Program-made: the position numbers and the translations under genes | In this document: positions 1 through 7,982 of the stretch, in pieces | Numbering within the stretch: position 1 is the stretch's first letter | Layout: each line of letters opens with the position of its first letter | Assembly (NCBI RefSeq): GCF_009193155.1 | Contig: NZ_VUKD01000002.1 | Coordinates: 682,001 to 746,000, forward strand | Length of the DNA stretch: 64,000 nucleotides | Source: Georgenia subflava | GTDB lineage: Bacteria > Actinomycetota > Actinomycetes > Actinomycetales > Actinomycetaceae | Direction of reading: 5' to 3' | Notes under the pieces: model-generated | What the model saw: only the letters and a program-made list of their open reading frames with translations | The model's database searches: none | What the model was told of the DNA's origin: nothing

Positions 1-50
1 AGCGGTGGGACGGTTCGCGCGCGACGGCGGACCTGACGCAGGATGAGCCC

Positions 51-674
51 ATGACCGACACGAACACCACCACCCACACCGCCGACTTCTGGTTCGACCC
101 CATGTGCCCCTGGGCCTGGATGACGTCGCGCTGGATCGGTGAGGTCGAGCAGGTCCGCGACATCGACGTGCGCTGGCACGTGATGAGCCTCTCGGTGCTC
201 AACGAGGGCCGGGACCTGCCCGAGGACTACGCCGCCCTCATGGACCGTTCCTGGGGTCCGGTGCGCGTGGTCAACGCGGCCCGCGAGCAGCACGGCGCGA
301 ACGTCGTCAAGCCGCTCTACGACGCACTCGGCACCCGGATCCACCCCGGGGAGCGCGGCGACGACCTCGAGGCCGTCATCAGCGAGGCTCTCGCCGAGGT
401 GGGGCTGCCGGCCGAGCTGGCCCGCTACGCCGACTCCGACGAGTACGACGAGTCGCTGCGCGCCTCCCACCAGCGCGCCCTCGACCTCGTCGGCGACGAC
501 GTCGGCACCCCGGTCGTGTCCGTCGACGGCGTGGGCTTCTTCGGGCCGGTGGTCACGCCCGCGCCGAAGGGCGAGGACGCCGGCAAGCTCTGGGACGGGG
601 CCGTCCTGGTCGCCTCGACCCCGGGCTTCTACGAGCTCAAGCGCAGCCGCACCTCTGGTCCCGTCTTCGACTGA
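51..674 (+). CDS. DsbA-family oxidoreductase, Rv2466c-like (mycothiol-dependent nitroreductase family)
   Basis: 207-residue thioredoxin-fold protein with no signal peptide, so probably cytoplasmic. The N-terminal motif DPMCPWAW puts a cysteine at residue 19 in the CPWx active-site position; the second position of the classical CxxC is Ala, so this is a monothiol version. The alpha-helical insertion (about residues 60-150) and the GTPVVSVDG cis-proline region (about 150-160) fit the DsbA/FrnE family. By family knowledge the actinobacterial members reduce substrates with mycothiol. The ATG at 51 follows a purine-rich stretch (GGATGAG). It stands alone at the window edge, and its last codons form the first copy of the tandem repeat that follows. 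The exact substrate cannot be told from sequence. Confidence 0.8.
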   Translation: MTDTNTTTHTADFWFDPMCPWAWMTSRWIGEVEQVRDIDVRWHVMSLSVLNEGRDLPEDYAALMDRSWGPVRVVNAAREQHGANVVKPLYDALGTRIHPGERGDDLEAVISEALAEVGLPAELARYADSDEYDESLRASHQRALDLVGDDVGTPVVSVDGVGFFGPVVTPAPKGEDAGKLWDGAVLVASTPGFYELKRSRTSGPVFD

Positions 675-889
675 CGACAGCGGGGTCCTCGACCGGCGAC
701 GGCGGGGCGCTCGACCGTACCGGCGACGGCCGGGCGCTGGACCGGCGACGGCGGGACCTTCGAGACCGAACGACGGCGGGGCGCTGGACCGGCGACGGTG
801 GGGCCTTCGACCGGACGACGGCGCGGCTTTCGATCGACCACGGCGGGTCGCTCGACCGGCGACGGCCAGGCCTTCGATCGGCGACGGCG
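657..889. repeat. Degenerate tandem repeat (about 22-bp unit, about 10 copies) starting inside the preceding stop codon region
   Basis: Most of the 337-bp gap between the DsbA-like gene and the next gene consists of about ten imperfect copies of a unit of the form ggggc-cTCGACCggCGACGGc, 22-27 bp each. The first copy (657-681) is the 3' end of the DsbA-like gene with its TGA, in the form TCTTCGACTGACGACAG. Open frames across the repeat on both strands are treated as chance. Confidence 0.8.
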
Positions 890-1011
890 CGGCACCTGGC
901 ACCGTCCCGGGTCTGCTGAGAGGTGCACCACGGAACCGCAGCGGGACGTGAGGTTGCGCGCGTGGCGGCGTAGCGTGTCCGGCGACCTGTATCGCGAACG
1001 AGGAGTTGTGG

Positions 1012-1605
1012 ATGGCCCAGGCAGGTAACGGGCGGCTGCGCGGCGGCGAGATCGCGGTCGTCGTCCTTTCCGTCGTCCTGCTCCTCGCCTTCGCCGTCAT
1101 GCTCGCCCTGCGGCTGGGCGACGGCGCCACCACCGAGGATCCCAGCCCCGCGTCCGCCGCGCCGACGACGCCCACCACGCCCGCCACGCCTGCCCCCACC
1201 GTGACCGAGGAGACCACCGAGCCCCCCGGCGAGGACCTGTCCGCCGTCACGTGGGACTTCGTGAGCCCGAGCGGCAACATCGGCTGCAGCATCGACGCGG
1301 ACCGTGCGCTGTGCGGCATCTCCGCGTTCGAGTACGCCGACGAGATCCCGGAGGCGGAGGTCGAGGAGTGCGACGGCACCGTCGGCCACTTCATCGAGGT
1401 CACCGAGGAGGGCGCCGCCCTGGTGTGCGACACCTCCGGCCAGGAGCTGAGCATCGACGCCGCGGGAGTGCCCGCCCTCGGCTACGGCGAGCAGGAGAGT
1501 GCCCAGGGCTTCACCTGCGACTCGGACGAGACCGGCATCACCTGCACCCACGACGAGAGCGGCTACTCCTTCGCCCTGCGCCGCGCGGCGTACACCCTGT
1601 CGTGA
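1012..1605 (+). CDS. Membrane-anchored extracytoplasmic protein, DUF6636-like
   Basis: 197 residues if started at the ATG at 1012, which has a clean AGGAG at 1001-1005; an in-frame TTG at 1006 is too close to that site. A single hydrophobic segment (about residues 14-36) is followed by a Thr/Pro/Ala-rich linker (about 42-70) and a compact domain beginning WDFVSPSGNIGCSI with several cysteines (GCSID, ALCGI, VEECDG, LVCDTSG, FTCDSDE, ITCTHD), likely disulfide-bonded outside the membrane. The SPSGNIGC signature resembles DUF6636 proteins of actinobacteria. Function is unknown. Its stop lies 4 bp before the next start, so the two are probably co-transcribed. Confidence 0.7.
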   Translation: MAQAGNGRLRGGEIAVVVLSVVLLLAFAVMLALRLGDGATTEDPSPASAAPTTPTTPATPAPTVTEETTEPPGEDLSAVTWDFVSPSGNIGCSIDADRALCGISAFEYADEIPEAEVEECDGTVGHFIEVTEEGAALVCDTSGQELSIDAAGVPALGYGEQESAQGFTCDSDETGITCTHDESGYSFALRRAAYTLS

Positions 1606-1609
1606 CCGC

Positions 1610-2836
1610 GTGACGACGGCCCCGTCCGCCGGGCTGACCGGTGCGCTCCCGTCCCGCAGGCTGTCGGCGGCGCTGCTCGCCATGGCCGTGGGCAGCTTCG
1701 CCATCGGGACCACCGAGTTCGCGACCATGGGACTGCTGCCCCAGATCGCCGACACCTTCTCGGCGACCATCCCGCAGGCCGGCTGGCTCGTCTCCGCCTA
1801 CGCCCTCGGCGTGGTGGTCGGCGCCCCGGTGATCATCCTGGCGACGCCGCGCGCACCGCGCACCGGGCTGCTCGTCGCGCTCGCACTGGCCCTGGCCGTC
1901 GGCAACGCCCTCTCGGCGCTGGCCCCCACCCTGGCGACCGCGCTCGGTGCCCGCTTCCTCGCCGGAGTGCCGCACGGGGCGTACTTCGGGATCGCGGCCG
2001 TGGTGGCCTCGGCCGTCTCGCCGCCCCAGCGGCGCGCCCGATCCGTCTCCATGGTGATGGTGGGCCTCACCGTCGCCACGATGCTCGGCGTGCCCGTCTC
2101 GACGGCGCTGGGTCAGTCTCTGGGCTGGCGCTCCCTGTACTGGCTCGTCACGGTCGTCGCCCTGGTCGGCGCCGTCGCGGTCTGGCGCCGGGTTCCCGCC
2201 GTCCCGGTGCGGGCGGGCGCGACGGCGCGGCGCGAGCTGACCGCCCTGCGCTCGGCCCAGCTGTGGCTGGCCGTCGGCACCGGCGCCATCGGGTTCGGCG
2301 GCATGTTCGCCGTCTACAGCTACATCACGCCGACCATGACCGAGGTCGCGGGGATCGCGCAGGGGCACGTGCCCTGGGTGCTCGCACTGTTCGGCGTCGG
2401 GATGACCCTCGGCACCCTGCTGGGTGGCCGGCTCGCCGACCGGTCGGTGCACGGCGCGATCCTCACCGGGCTCGCGGCGATGGCGGTGACGCTGGCGGCC
2501 TTCGCGGCCTGGGCGACCGCCCCGGTGCCCGCCCTGGTGCTCGTCCTCGCCGTCGCCGTCGGCAGCCAGTTCATCGGCCCCGCGCTGCAGACCCGGCTGC
2601 TCGACGTCTCCCGCGAGGGCCCCTCGCTGGGGGCGGCGCTGCACCACAGCGCGCTGAACATCGGCAACGCGCTCGGGGCCTGGGTGGGTGGCCTCGTGAT
2701 CGCCGCCGGCCACGGCTTCCTCGCCCCGGCCTGGGCCGGTGTTGTGCTGGCGCTGGCGGGCCTGCTCCTGGCGGTCGGTGCGGTCCTGCTCGAGCGCCGC
2801 ACCGGTACGCCCGGCCCCTCGACCCTGATCGGCTGA
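1610..2836 (+). CDS. MFS transporter, DHA1 / AraJ-like drug or sugar exporter
   Basis: 408 residues from the GTG at 1610, chosen because it lies 4 bp after the upstream stop and puts the first membrane helix near the N-terminus; the longer open frame overlaps the previous gene. About 12 hydrophobic segments are visible. The motif AIGTTEFATMGLLPQIA in TM1 is characteristic of the AraJ/SotB/PbuE branch of DHA1 efflux proteins. A second-half repeat of the fold begins near residue 215 (LWLAVGTGAIGFGG). It should act in the cytoplasmic membrane as a proton-driven exporter; the substrate is not predictable. The downstream M13 peptidase gene is convergent. Confidence 0.8.
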   Translation: MTTAPSAGLTGALPSRRLSAALLAMAVGSFAIGTTEFATMGLLPQIADTFSATIPQAGWLVSAYALGVVVGAPVIILATPRAPRTGLLVALALALAVGNALSALAPTLATALGARFLAGVPHGAYFGIAAVVASAVSPPQRRARSVSMVMVGLTVATMLGVPVSTALGQSLGWRSLYWLVTVVALVGAVAVWRRVPAVPVRAGATARRELTALRSAQLWLAVGTGAIGFGGMFAVYSYITPTMTEVAGIAQGHVPWVLALFGVGMTLGTLLGGRLADRSVHGAILTGLAAMAVTLAAFAAWATAPVPALVLVLAVAVGSQFIGPALQTRLLDVSREGPSLGAALHHSALNIGNALGAWVGGLVIAAGHGFLAPAWAGVVLALAGLLLAVGAVLLERRTGTPGPSTLIG

Positions 2837-2852
2837 GGGGCCGGCCGGTCGG

Positions 2853-4871
2853 TCACCAGATGCGCACGCGCTCCTCGGCGCCGAGGTACAGCGCGTCGCC
2901 GGGCTGAACGTCGAATGCCTCCACGAAGGCGTCCATGTTGCGCAGCACCCCGTTGCAGCGGAACTCTGCGGGCGAGTGGGGGTCGATGCTCAGCAGCCGG
3001 ATCGCGTCGGCATCGCGAGCCTTCTCCCGCCAGATCCGGCCCCACGAGTAGAAGACCCGCTGCAGCCCGGTGAGACCGTCCACCTCGGGTGCGTCGGCGA
3101 GCCCTGACCTACCCTGCTCCCGCAGCGCGATCTCGTAGGCCTTGATGGCGATCGACAGCCCGCCGAGGTCGCCGATGTTCTCGCCGATCGTCAGCGCTCC
3201 GTTGACCTTGTGGCTGCCGTCGAGCTGGGTGGGGGAGAACGCGTCGTACTGCTCGATCAGGGCCTTGGTGCGCTGCTCGAACTCGGTGCGGTCCGTCTCG
3301 GTCCACCAGTCCGTGAGCCGCCCGGTGCCGTCATACTTCGAGCCCTGGTCGTCGAAGCCGTGCCCGATCTCGTGCCCGATCACCGCACCGATACCGCCGT
3401 AGTTCCAGGCGTCGTCGGCCTCGGGGTCGAAGAACGGGGGCTGGAGGATCGCGGCGGGGAAGACGATCTCGTTCATGGTCGGGTTGTAGTAAGCGTTGAC
3501 CATCTGCGGCGGCATGAACCACTCGTCCCGGTCCATCGGCTTCCCCAGCTTGGCGAGGTCCCTGCGCTCCTCGAACAGGTTCGCGGCGCGCACGTTGCCG
3601 AGCAGGTCCTCCTCGGCGATCTCCAGGGCCGAGTAGTCACGCCACTTGTCCGGGTAGCCGATCTTGGGGGTGAACGCCTCGAGCTTGTCCAGGGCGCGCA
3701 CCTTGGTCTCCGCGCCCATCCAGTCGAGCCCGGAGATCGACTCGCGGTACGCGGCGATGAGGTTGTCCACGAGCCGCTGCATGGCGGCCTTGTGCTCCGG
3801 CGGGAAGTGGCGCGCCACGTAGAGCTCGCCCACGGCCTCGCCGAGGGCGCCCTCGACCAGGGACACGCCGCGCTTCCACCGCTCGCGCAGCTCCTCGGCC
3901 CCGGTGAGCTCGCGCCCGTAGAAGTCGAAGTTCTCCGCGACGAACGCCTCGGGCAGGTACGGGGCGCGTGCGTGCACCACGTGCCACGTCAGCCACAGGC
4001 GCAACGAGTCGGCGTCGAGGGATGCCCAGGCGCGGGCGAAGTCGGTGAGGAACGAGGGCATCGCCACGATCAGCCGGTCGAACGCCCCCGCCGGCACGCC
4101 GAGCGCGTCGCGCCAGGTCTCCCAGTCGAAGCCCGGGGCGCTCGCGACCAGCTCGGCCCAGCTCATCGGGTTGTTGATGAGGTCCGCCTCGCGGGACTTG
4201 ACCTTGTCCCAGTGCCCGGCGGCGAGCGTGGTCTCCACCTGCATGACCCGCTCGGCGGCGCCCATGGCCTCGGCCTCGGTCACCAGGCCGGTCAGCGCGA
4301 GCATCGTGGCCACGTGCGCGACGTACGCGGTGCGGGTCGCGGCGTGGGTGTCCTCCCGGTAGTACGACTCGTCCGGCAGGCCGAGGCCGGACTGCCAGAA
4401 GAAGACGACGTAGCTCTCCGGGTCGTTGAGGTCGGTGTCGACGCCGTAGCCGACGGCGCCGCCCACACCGGTGGGCTGCAGCGCGCCCATCGCCCGGGTG
4501 AGTGCGTCCTTGTCGAGGGCCGCGGTCAGCAGGTCCAGGTCGGCGCGCAGCGGTGCGGCGCCGAGCGTCTCGATGCGCTCGGTGGCCATGAACGAGGAGT
4601 ACAGGTCGCCGATCTTGCGGGCGTTCTCGGGACTGCCGGAGCTCGACGTGCCGGCCGCGGCCTCCTCGATGATCGTGCGGACCCGCTCCTCGCTGCGGTC
4701 GCGGAGCGCGTGGAAGGAGCCGTCCCGGGACCGGTCGGCCGGGATGACGTGGCTCGCCAGCCAGCTGCCGTTGACGTGCCGGTACAGGTCGTCCTGCGGA
4801 CGCACCGAGGTGTCCATGGCCTCGAGGTCGCTCATCGCAGGGGCGGAGTCGCTCACGTTCGTCGTGGTCAT
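2853..4871 (-). CDS. pepO: M13-family zinc metallopeptidase (neprilysin/PepO-like)
   Basis: 672 residues, the usual length for bacterial soluble M13 peptidases. Zinc-site signature HEIGH at residues 500-504 (His500, Glu501, His504) and the third ligand in ENIGDLGG (Glu564). The NAYYNPTMNEIVFPAAILQPPFF segment before the zinc site and the C-terminal CNG-LRNMDAF segment that binds substrate are also typical. No signal peptide or N-terminal membrane helix is visible, so it is probably cytoplasmic and degrades oligopeptides. It is transcribed alone. A -10-like TAGGGT sits 6 nt before the ATG, suggesting a leaderless mRNA. A long open frame on the opposite strand is a GC-rich shadow. Confidence 0.92.
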   Translation of the reverse strand: MTTTNVSDSAPAMSDLEAMDTSVRPQDDLYRHVNGSWLASHVIPADRSRDGSFHALRDRSEERVRTIIEEAAAGTSSSGSPENARKIGDLYSSFMATERIETLGAAPLRADLDLLTAALDKDALTRAMGALQPTGVGGAVGYGVDTDLNDPESYVVFFWQSGLGLPDESYYREDTHAATRTAYVAHVATMLALTGLVTEAEAMGAAERVMQVETTLAAGHWDKVKSREADLINNPMSWAELVASAPGFDWETWRDALGVPAGAFDRLIVAMPSFLTDFARAWASLDADSLRLWLTWHVVHARAPYLPEAFVAENFDFYGRELTGAEELRERWKRGVSLVEGALGEAVGELYVARHFPPEHKAAMQRLVDNLIAAYRESISGLDWMGAETKVRALDKLEAFTPKIGYPDKWRDYSALEIAEEDLLGNVRAANLFEERRDLAKLGKPMDRDEWFMPPQMVNAYYNPTMNEIVFPAAILQPPFFDPEADDAWNYGGIGAVIGHEIGHGFDDQGSKYDGTGRLTDWWTETDRTEFEQRTKALIEQYDAFSPTQLDGSHKVNGALTIGENIGDLGGLSIAIKAYEIALREQGRSGLADAPEVDGLTGLQRVFYSWGRIWREKARDADAIRLLSIDPHSPAEFRCNGVLRNMDAFVEAFDVQPGDALYLGAEERVRIW

Positions 4872-4877
4872 CCTCCG

Positions 4878-4883
4878 ACCCTA
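4878..4883 (-). promoter_or_regulatory. Putative -10 box (TAGGGT) of the M13 peptidase gene, leaderless arrangement
   Basis: TAGGGT on the minus strand ends 6 nt before the ATG at 4871. No convincing -35 is seen. Confidence 0.4.
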
Positions 4884-5031
4884 CGGCAGGGACCGCGACG
4901 TGGACACGTCGCTGCGCGGACGGCACCGCGTCGGCGCGAGGACAGGATGCCGGACCGTGCGGAAGGGCGGTGACGTCCCCCGGTGCGCGGCGCGGCGGTG
5001 GTGGAGCGCCGCGGGCGGGAGCCGTACGCGG

Positions 5032-5037
5032 CACAAT
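5032..5037 (+). promoter_or_regulatory. Putative -10 box (CACAAT) of rpiB, leaderless arrangement
   Basis: CACAAT ends 6 nt before the ATG at 5044, and no Shine-Dalgarno fits between them. Confidence 0.4.
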
Positions 5038-5043
5038 GACCCC

Positions 5044-5493
5044 ATGCGCATCCACATCGCCGCCGACCACGCCGGGTTCGAGCTGAAGGTCGCCATCGTC
5101 GAGCACCTGTCGGCAGCCGGCCACGACGTCGTCGACCACGGCGCGGCCGCCTACGACGCCGAGGACGACTACCCGCCGATGTGCTTCGCCGCCGGCCAGG
5201 CCGTGGTGGCCGACCCCGGCTCGCTCGGCATCGTGCTGGGGGGCTCGGGCAACGGCGAGCAGATCGCGGCCAACAAGGTCCCGGGCGTGCGGGCCGCGCT
5301 CGCCTGGAACACCGAGACCGCCACCCTCGCGCGCGCCCACAACGACGCCAACGTCATCTCGATCGGGGCGCGCCAGCACTCCGTGGACGAGGCGATCGGG
5401 CTGGTCGAGGCCTTCCTGGCCGAGCCGTTCTCCGGCGAGGCGCGCCACCAGCGCCGCATCGACCTGCTGAGCGCCTTCGAGGCCGGGCGCTGA
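5044..5493 (+). CDS. rpiB: Ribose-5-phosphate isomerase B
   Basis: 149-residue RpiB/LacAB fold. It interconverts ribose-5-phosphate and ribulose-5-phosphate in the pentose phosphate pathway, in the cytoplasm. The N-terminal AADHAGFELK motif carries the phosphate-binding Asp/His. The loop GIVLGGSGNGEQIAANK has the actinobacterial form, with Glu72 in place of the catalytic cysteine used by the E. coli enzyme, as in the Mycobacterium tuberculosis protein. C-terminal NVISIGARQ is conserved. The ATG at 5044 is the only start matching the family. It diverges from the M13 peptidase gene, and a hairpin 78 bp after the stop probably terminates it. Confidence 0.92.
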   Translation: MRIHIAADHAGFELKVAIVEHLSAAGHDVVDHGAAAYDAEDDYPPMCFAAGQAVVADPGSLGIVLGGSGNGEQIAANKVPGVRAALAWNTETATLARAHNDANVISIGARQHSVDEAIGLVEAFLAEPFSGEARHQRRIDLLSAFEAGR

Positions 5494-5570
5494 CGATCGG
5501 GGCGGCGGCTTCTTGGGTCGTGCTGGCGCCGCGTCGGGAAGATGCGATGACCTCGGTCCCGAGAGCGGCC

Positions 5571-5610
5571 GGGGAACATCACCTGCGCCAAGGCTGAGGT
5601 GATCCTCCCC
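5571..5610 (+). terminator. Inverted repeat after rpiB, terminator-like; related copy at 7905-7938
   Basis: Arms ggggaacatcacc (5571-5583) and ggtgatcctcccc (5598-5610) form a 13-bp stem with two mismatches around a 14-nt loop. No U-tract. The same GGGG..ATCACC/GGTGATC..CCCC design recurs downstream of the next gene. Confidence 0.45.
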
Positions 5611-5740
5611 GCTCGCGCGCGCCGTCGTCGCGTCCTGGCAGTGCGGACGCCGCCCGGGCAAGTCATGATCGAGCAGGGGTGGCGTCCCGGCGCGCGGTGC
5701 GACGGCTCCGCCACCTGAGGAGGGGCGGACGAGCGGGGGC

Positions 5741-7807
5741 ATGACCACATCCACCACGGCACGGCCGGAGGCGGCACCCAGGCTGTCGAGGCCGAGGGTG
5801 CTCTCCTACGCGCTCGGCGATGTGGCGAACAACCTGTCCTTCCTGATGACCTCGACGTTCCTCATGGTCTACATGACGGACATCGCCGGTATCCCTGCCG
5901 CCGCGGCAGGCACGATCTACGCCGTCACGAAGGTGTGGGCCGGCGTGACGGACCTTCTCGCCGGCAGCACGGTGGACAGGGCGAACACCCGCTGGGGCAG
6001 GCTCCGTCCGTGGATCCTGTGGGGCAGCACGCCGCTCGCGATCGTGTTCGTGCTGCTGTTCAGCGCACCCGCGAACCTCACCGTGACCCAGGCGATCGCC
6101 TGGGTGTTCCTGTTCGACGCGCTCTTCCAGCTCGTCTACTCCTTCGTGAACATCCCCTACGGCTCGCTCGCGGCCGCGATGACGCAGGACTCGGTGGACC
6201 GCTCACGGCTCTCCGGTGCGCGCTCGATCGCCTCCGCGGTCACCGGGGTGGTGCTGTCCGCCGTCGTCTCGCCTCAGTTCCAGGACACCGCCGCCGACGG
6301 CGTCCGCCTGCGGTTCACCCTCACGGCTGCGGCGCTCGGCGTGATCGCGGTGGTGCTCTACCTGCTCTGCTTCCGCAACACGCGCGAGGTGGTGCCGCGC
6401 AGTCCCGGCAAGGTCAAGCTCGCGCGGACCCTGTCGATGGTCCGGCACAACAAGCCTCTCCTCGTGCTGTGCGCCGGCGCGTTCTTCCTCCTCGGCGCGA
6501 TGTTCACCATGAGTGCCGTGGGCATGTACTACGCCCGCGACGTGCTCGGCAACGCCGGGTACTTCACGTTCCTGATGCTCGGGCAGACGGTGGGGACCGT
6601 CCTCGCTGCCTCGCTGGTCCCGACCATCACCGTGCGCCTCGGCAAGCGAGGGGGATACGTCACGATGGCGGGCGTGGCCGTGCTCGGGTACGTGCTCGTC
6701 TTCCTCGTGCCCGCCGGCGGCCAGGCGCTGCTCATCGCGATCATCGCGTGGTTCATCTTCGGCGTCGGCTCCGGCGGCTCGAACGCGCTGATGTTCTCGA
6801 TGCAGGCCGACACGGTCGACTACGGCGAGTGGCGCACCGGCGTGCGCTCCGAGGGCGGCAGCTACTCCGTCCTCTCCTTCGTGCGCAAGTCGGGCCAGGG
6901 GCTCGGGGGAGCGATCGGCGCCGCGGTCATCGGCGCCTTCGGCTACGTGGCTGCCGCGCCGACCCAGACCGCGGACGCGGTCCTCGGCATCCGGGTCGCC
7001 ACCGGTGCGGTGCCGGCGGTGCTGGGTGTCGTCGCGGCCCTGATCATGCTCCTCTATCCGCTCACCACGCAGCAGCACCGCGAGCTCGTCGCCGAGCTCA
7101 CCGAACGGCGGACCCAGGGCGTGGCGGCGACGACCGGCGGCGGGGCGGTGCCGGCGGACGCGCAGCTGGGGGACGGCCGCACCACGATCGTCACATCGCG
7201 CGGTATCCGACCGGTCGTCACCTTCTTCGGGGAGTACGGCTCCGGGGCGACCACCATCGCCGCGAGGGTGGCCGAGCGGCTCGACGTGCCGTTCGTGGGG
7301 CAGGCCATGAGCTCCGCGCAGGTCGCGGCCACCGCCCCGGCCGGACTGAGGTCGGCCGGGGCCTGGGAGCGTTTCGTGCGCAGCGTCGCGTACACCGCGA
7401 CGAACGACACGGACCTGGCTCGAGGGGCCGAGGCGACCTCCGACTACGCCATGGTCGTGGAGAACACCCGGAGCGTCATCGACTCTCTGCGCGACGGCGG
7501 CGTGCTGGTCGGCCGCAACGGCACCGTGATCCTGGGCAAGGCGGTCGGCGCCCTGCACATCCGCCTCACGGCGCCGACGGAGCTCAGGGTCTCGCGCGTC
7601 GCGGCCGACGTCGGAGTGGCGCCAGAGCGTGCGCGCGAGCTGGTGGCGCACGAGGACGAGATCCGTGCGGAGATCTCCCGGCGGCTCTACGGCTGGGACC
7701 CGGACGACGAGGAGCACTACGACCTCGTCATCAACACCGGCACGTTCACCTACGGGCACGTGGTGGACCTCATCATCGAGGCCTACCGGCACAAGTACCC
7801 GGCCTGA
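5741..7807 (+). CDS. GPH-type sugar/cation symporter fused to a C-terminal cytidylate-kinase-like domain
   Basis: 688 residues in two modules. Residues about 20-455 are a 12-helix glycoside-pentoside-hexuronide (MelB/UidB-like) symporter: YALGDVANNLSF near the start, then TRWGRLRPWILWGSTPL, and the mid-protein block FSMQADTVDYGEWRTGVRSEG typical of GPH carriers. After a linker (about 456-490) comes a soluble kinase-like domain: FFGEYGSGATTIA (495-507) is the counterpart of the REYGSGGREI loop of cytidylate-kinase-like proteins (PF13189), followed by GVLVGRNG (587-594) and YDLVINTG (660-667). The loop has no Lys at the Walker A position. No frameshift or internal stop separates the modules, so it is a true fusion. 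It stands alone between two related inverted repeats. The ATG at 5741 follows GAGGAGGGG at a long spacing. A sensory or substrate-phosphorylating role for the domain is conjecture. Confidence 0.85.
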   Translation: MTTSTTARPEAAPRLSRPRVLSYALGDVANNLSFLMTSTFLMVYMTDIAGIPAAAAGTIYAVTKVWAGVTDLLAGSTVDRANTRWGRLRPWILWGSTPLAIVFVLLFSAPANLTVTQAIAWVFLFDALFQLVYSFVNIPYGSLAAAMTQDSVDRSRLSGARSIASAVTGVVLSAVVSPQFQDTAADGVRLRFTLTAAALGVIAVVLYLLCFRNTREVVPRSPGKVKLARTLSMVRHNKPLLVLCAGAFFLLGAMFTMSAVGMYYARDVLGNAGYFTFLMLGQTVGTVLAASLVPTITVRLGKRGGYVTMAGVAVLGYVLVFLVPAGGQALLIAIIAWFIFGVGSGGSNALMFSMQADTVDYGEWRTGVRSEGGSYSVLSFVRKSGQGLGGAIGAAVIGAFGYVAAAPTQTADAVLGIRVATGAVPAVLGVVAALIMLLYPLTTQQHRELVAELTERRTQGVAATTGGGAVPADAQLGDGRTTIVTSRGIRPVVTFFGEYGSGATTIAARVAERLDVPFVGQAMSSAQVAATAPAGLRSAGAWERFVRSVAYTATNDTDLARGAEATSDYAMVVENTRSVIDSLRDGGVLVGRNGTVILGKAVGALHIRLTAPTELRVSRVAADVGVAPERARELVAHEDEIRAEISRRLYGWDPDDEEHYDLVINTGTFTYGHVVDLIIEAYRHKYPA

Positions 7808-7888
7808 TGCCGCGACACAGCGCGCTGCTCCTACCCAGCCCGCTGCTGCCATCCAGCCCGCTGCCTTCTCCTGACCCCAGCACGCTGC
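7796..7888. repeat. Short degenerate repeats beginning at the symporter-kinase stop codon
   Basis: The gene ends TACCCGGCCTGATGCC. Similar strings follow at 7832-7850 (TACCCAGCCCGCTGCTGCC), 7851-7869 and 7875-7888. The similarity is modest, but it fits the pattern seen at four stronger loci in this window. Confidence 0.4.
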
Positions 7889-7904
7889 ATCGCACCAAGA
7901 GACC

Positions 7905-7938
7905 GGGGGAGATCACCCTGGTCGTGGTGATCTTCCCC
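7905..7938. terminator. Hairpin between convergent genes, probable bidirectional terminator
   Basis: Arms gggggagatcacc (7905-7917) and ggtgatcttcccc (7926-7938) form a 13-bp stem with one G-U pair and an 8-nt loop. It lies between the stop of the symporter-kinase and the stop of the convergent acetyltransferase gene. The right arm differs at one base from that of the repeat at 5598-5610. Confidence 0.6.
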
Positions 7939-7982
7939 GCTCCCGCTCCCGGTCCCGGTCTCGGGCGGCGGTCCCGTCGGGG

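Noticed and set aside
637-1770. Minus-strand frame over the 22-bp repeat and downstream genes
   Set aside because: It is a shadow of a periodic repeat and of two well-supported plus-strand genes, with no ribosome site.
3210-4973. Long open frame on the plus strand opposite the M13 peptidase gene, and many similar long frames throughout
   Set aside because: The translation is low-complexity Arg/Gly/Val-rich with no family motif. Such frames are expected opposite real genes in very GC-rich DNA.
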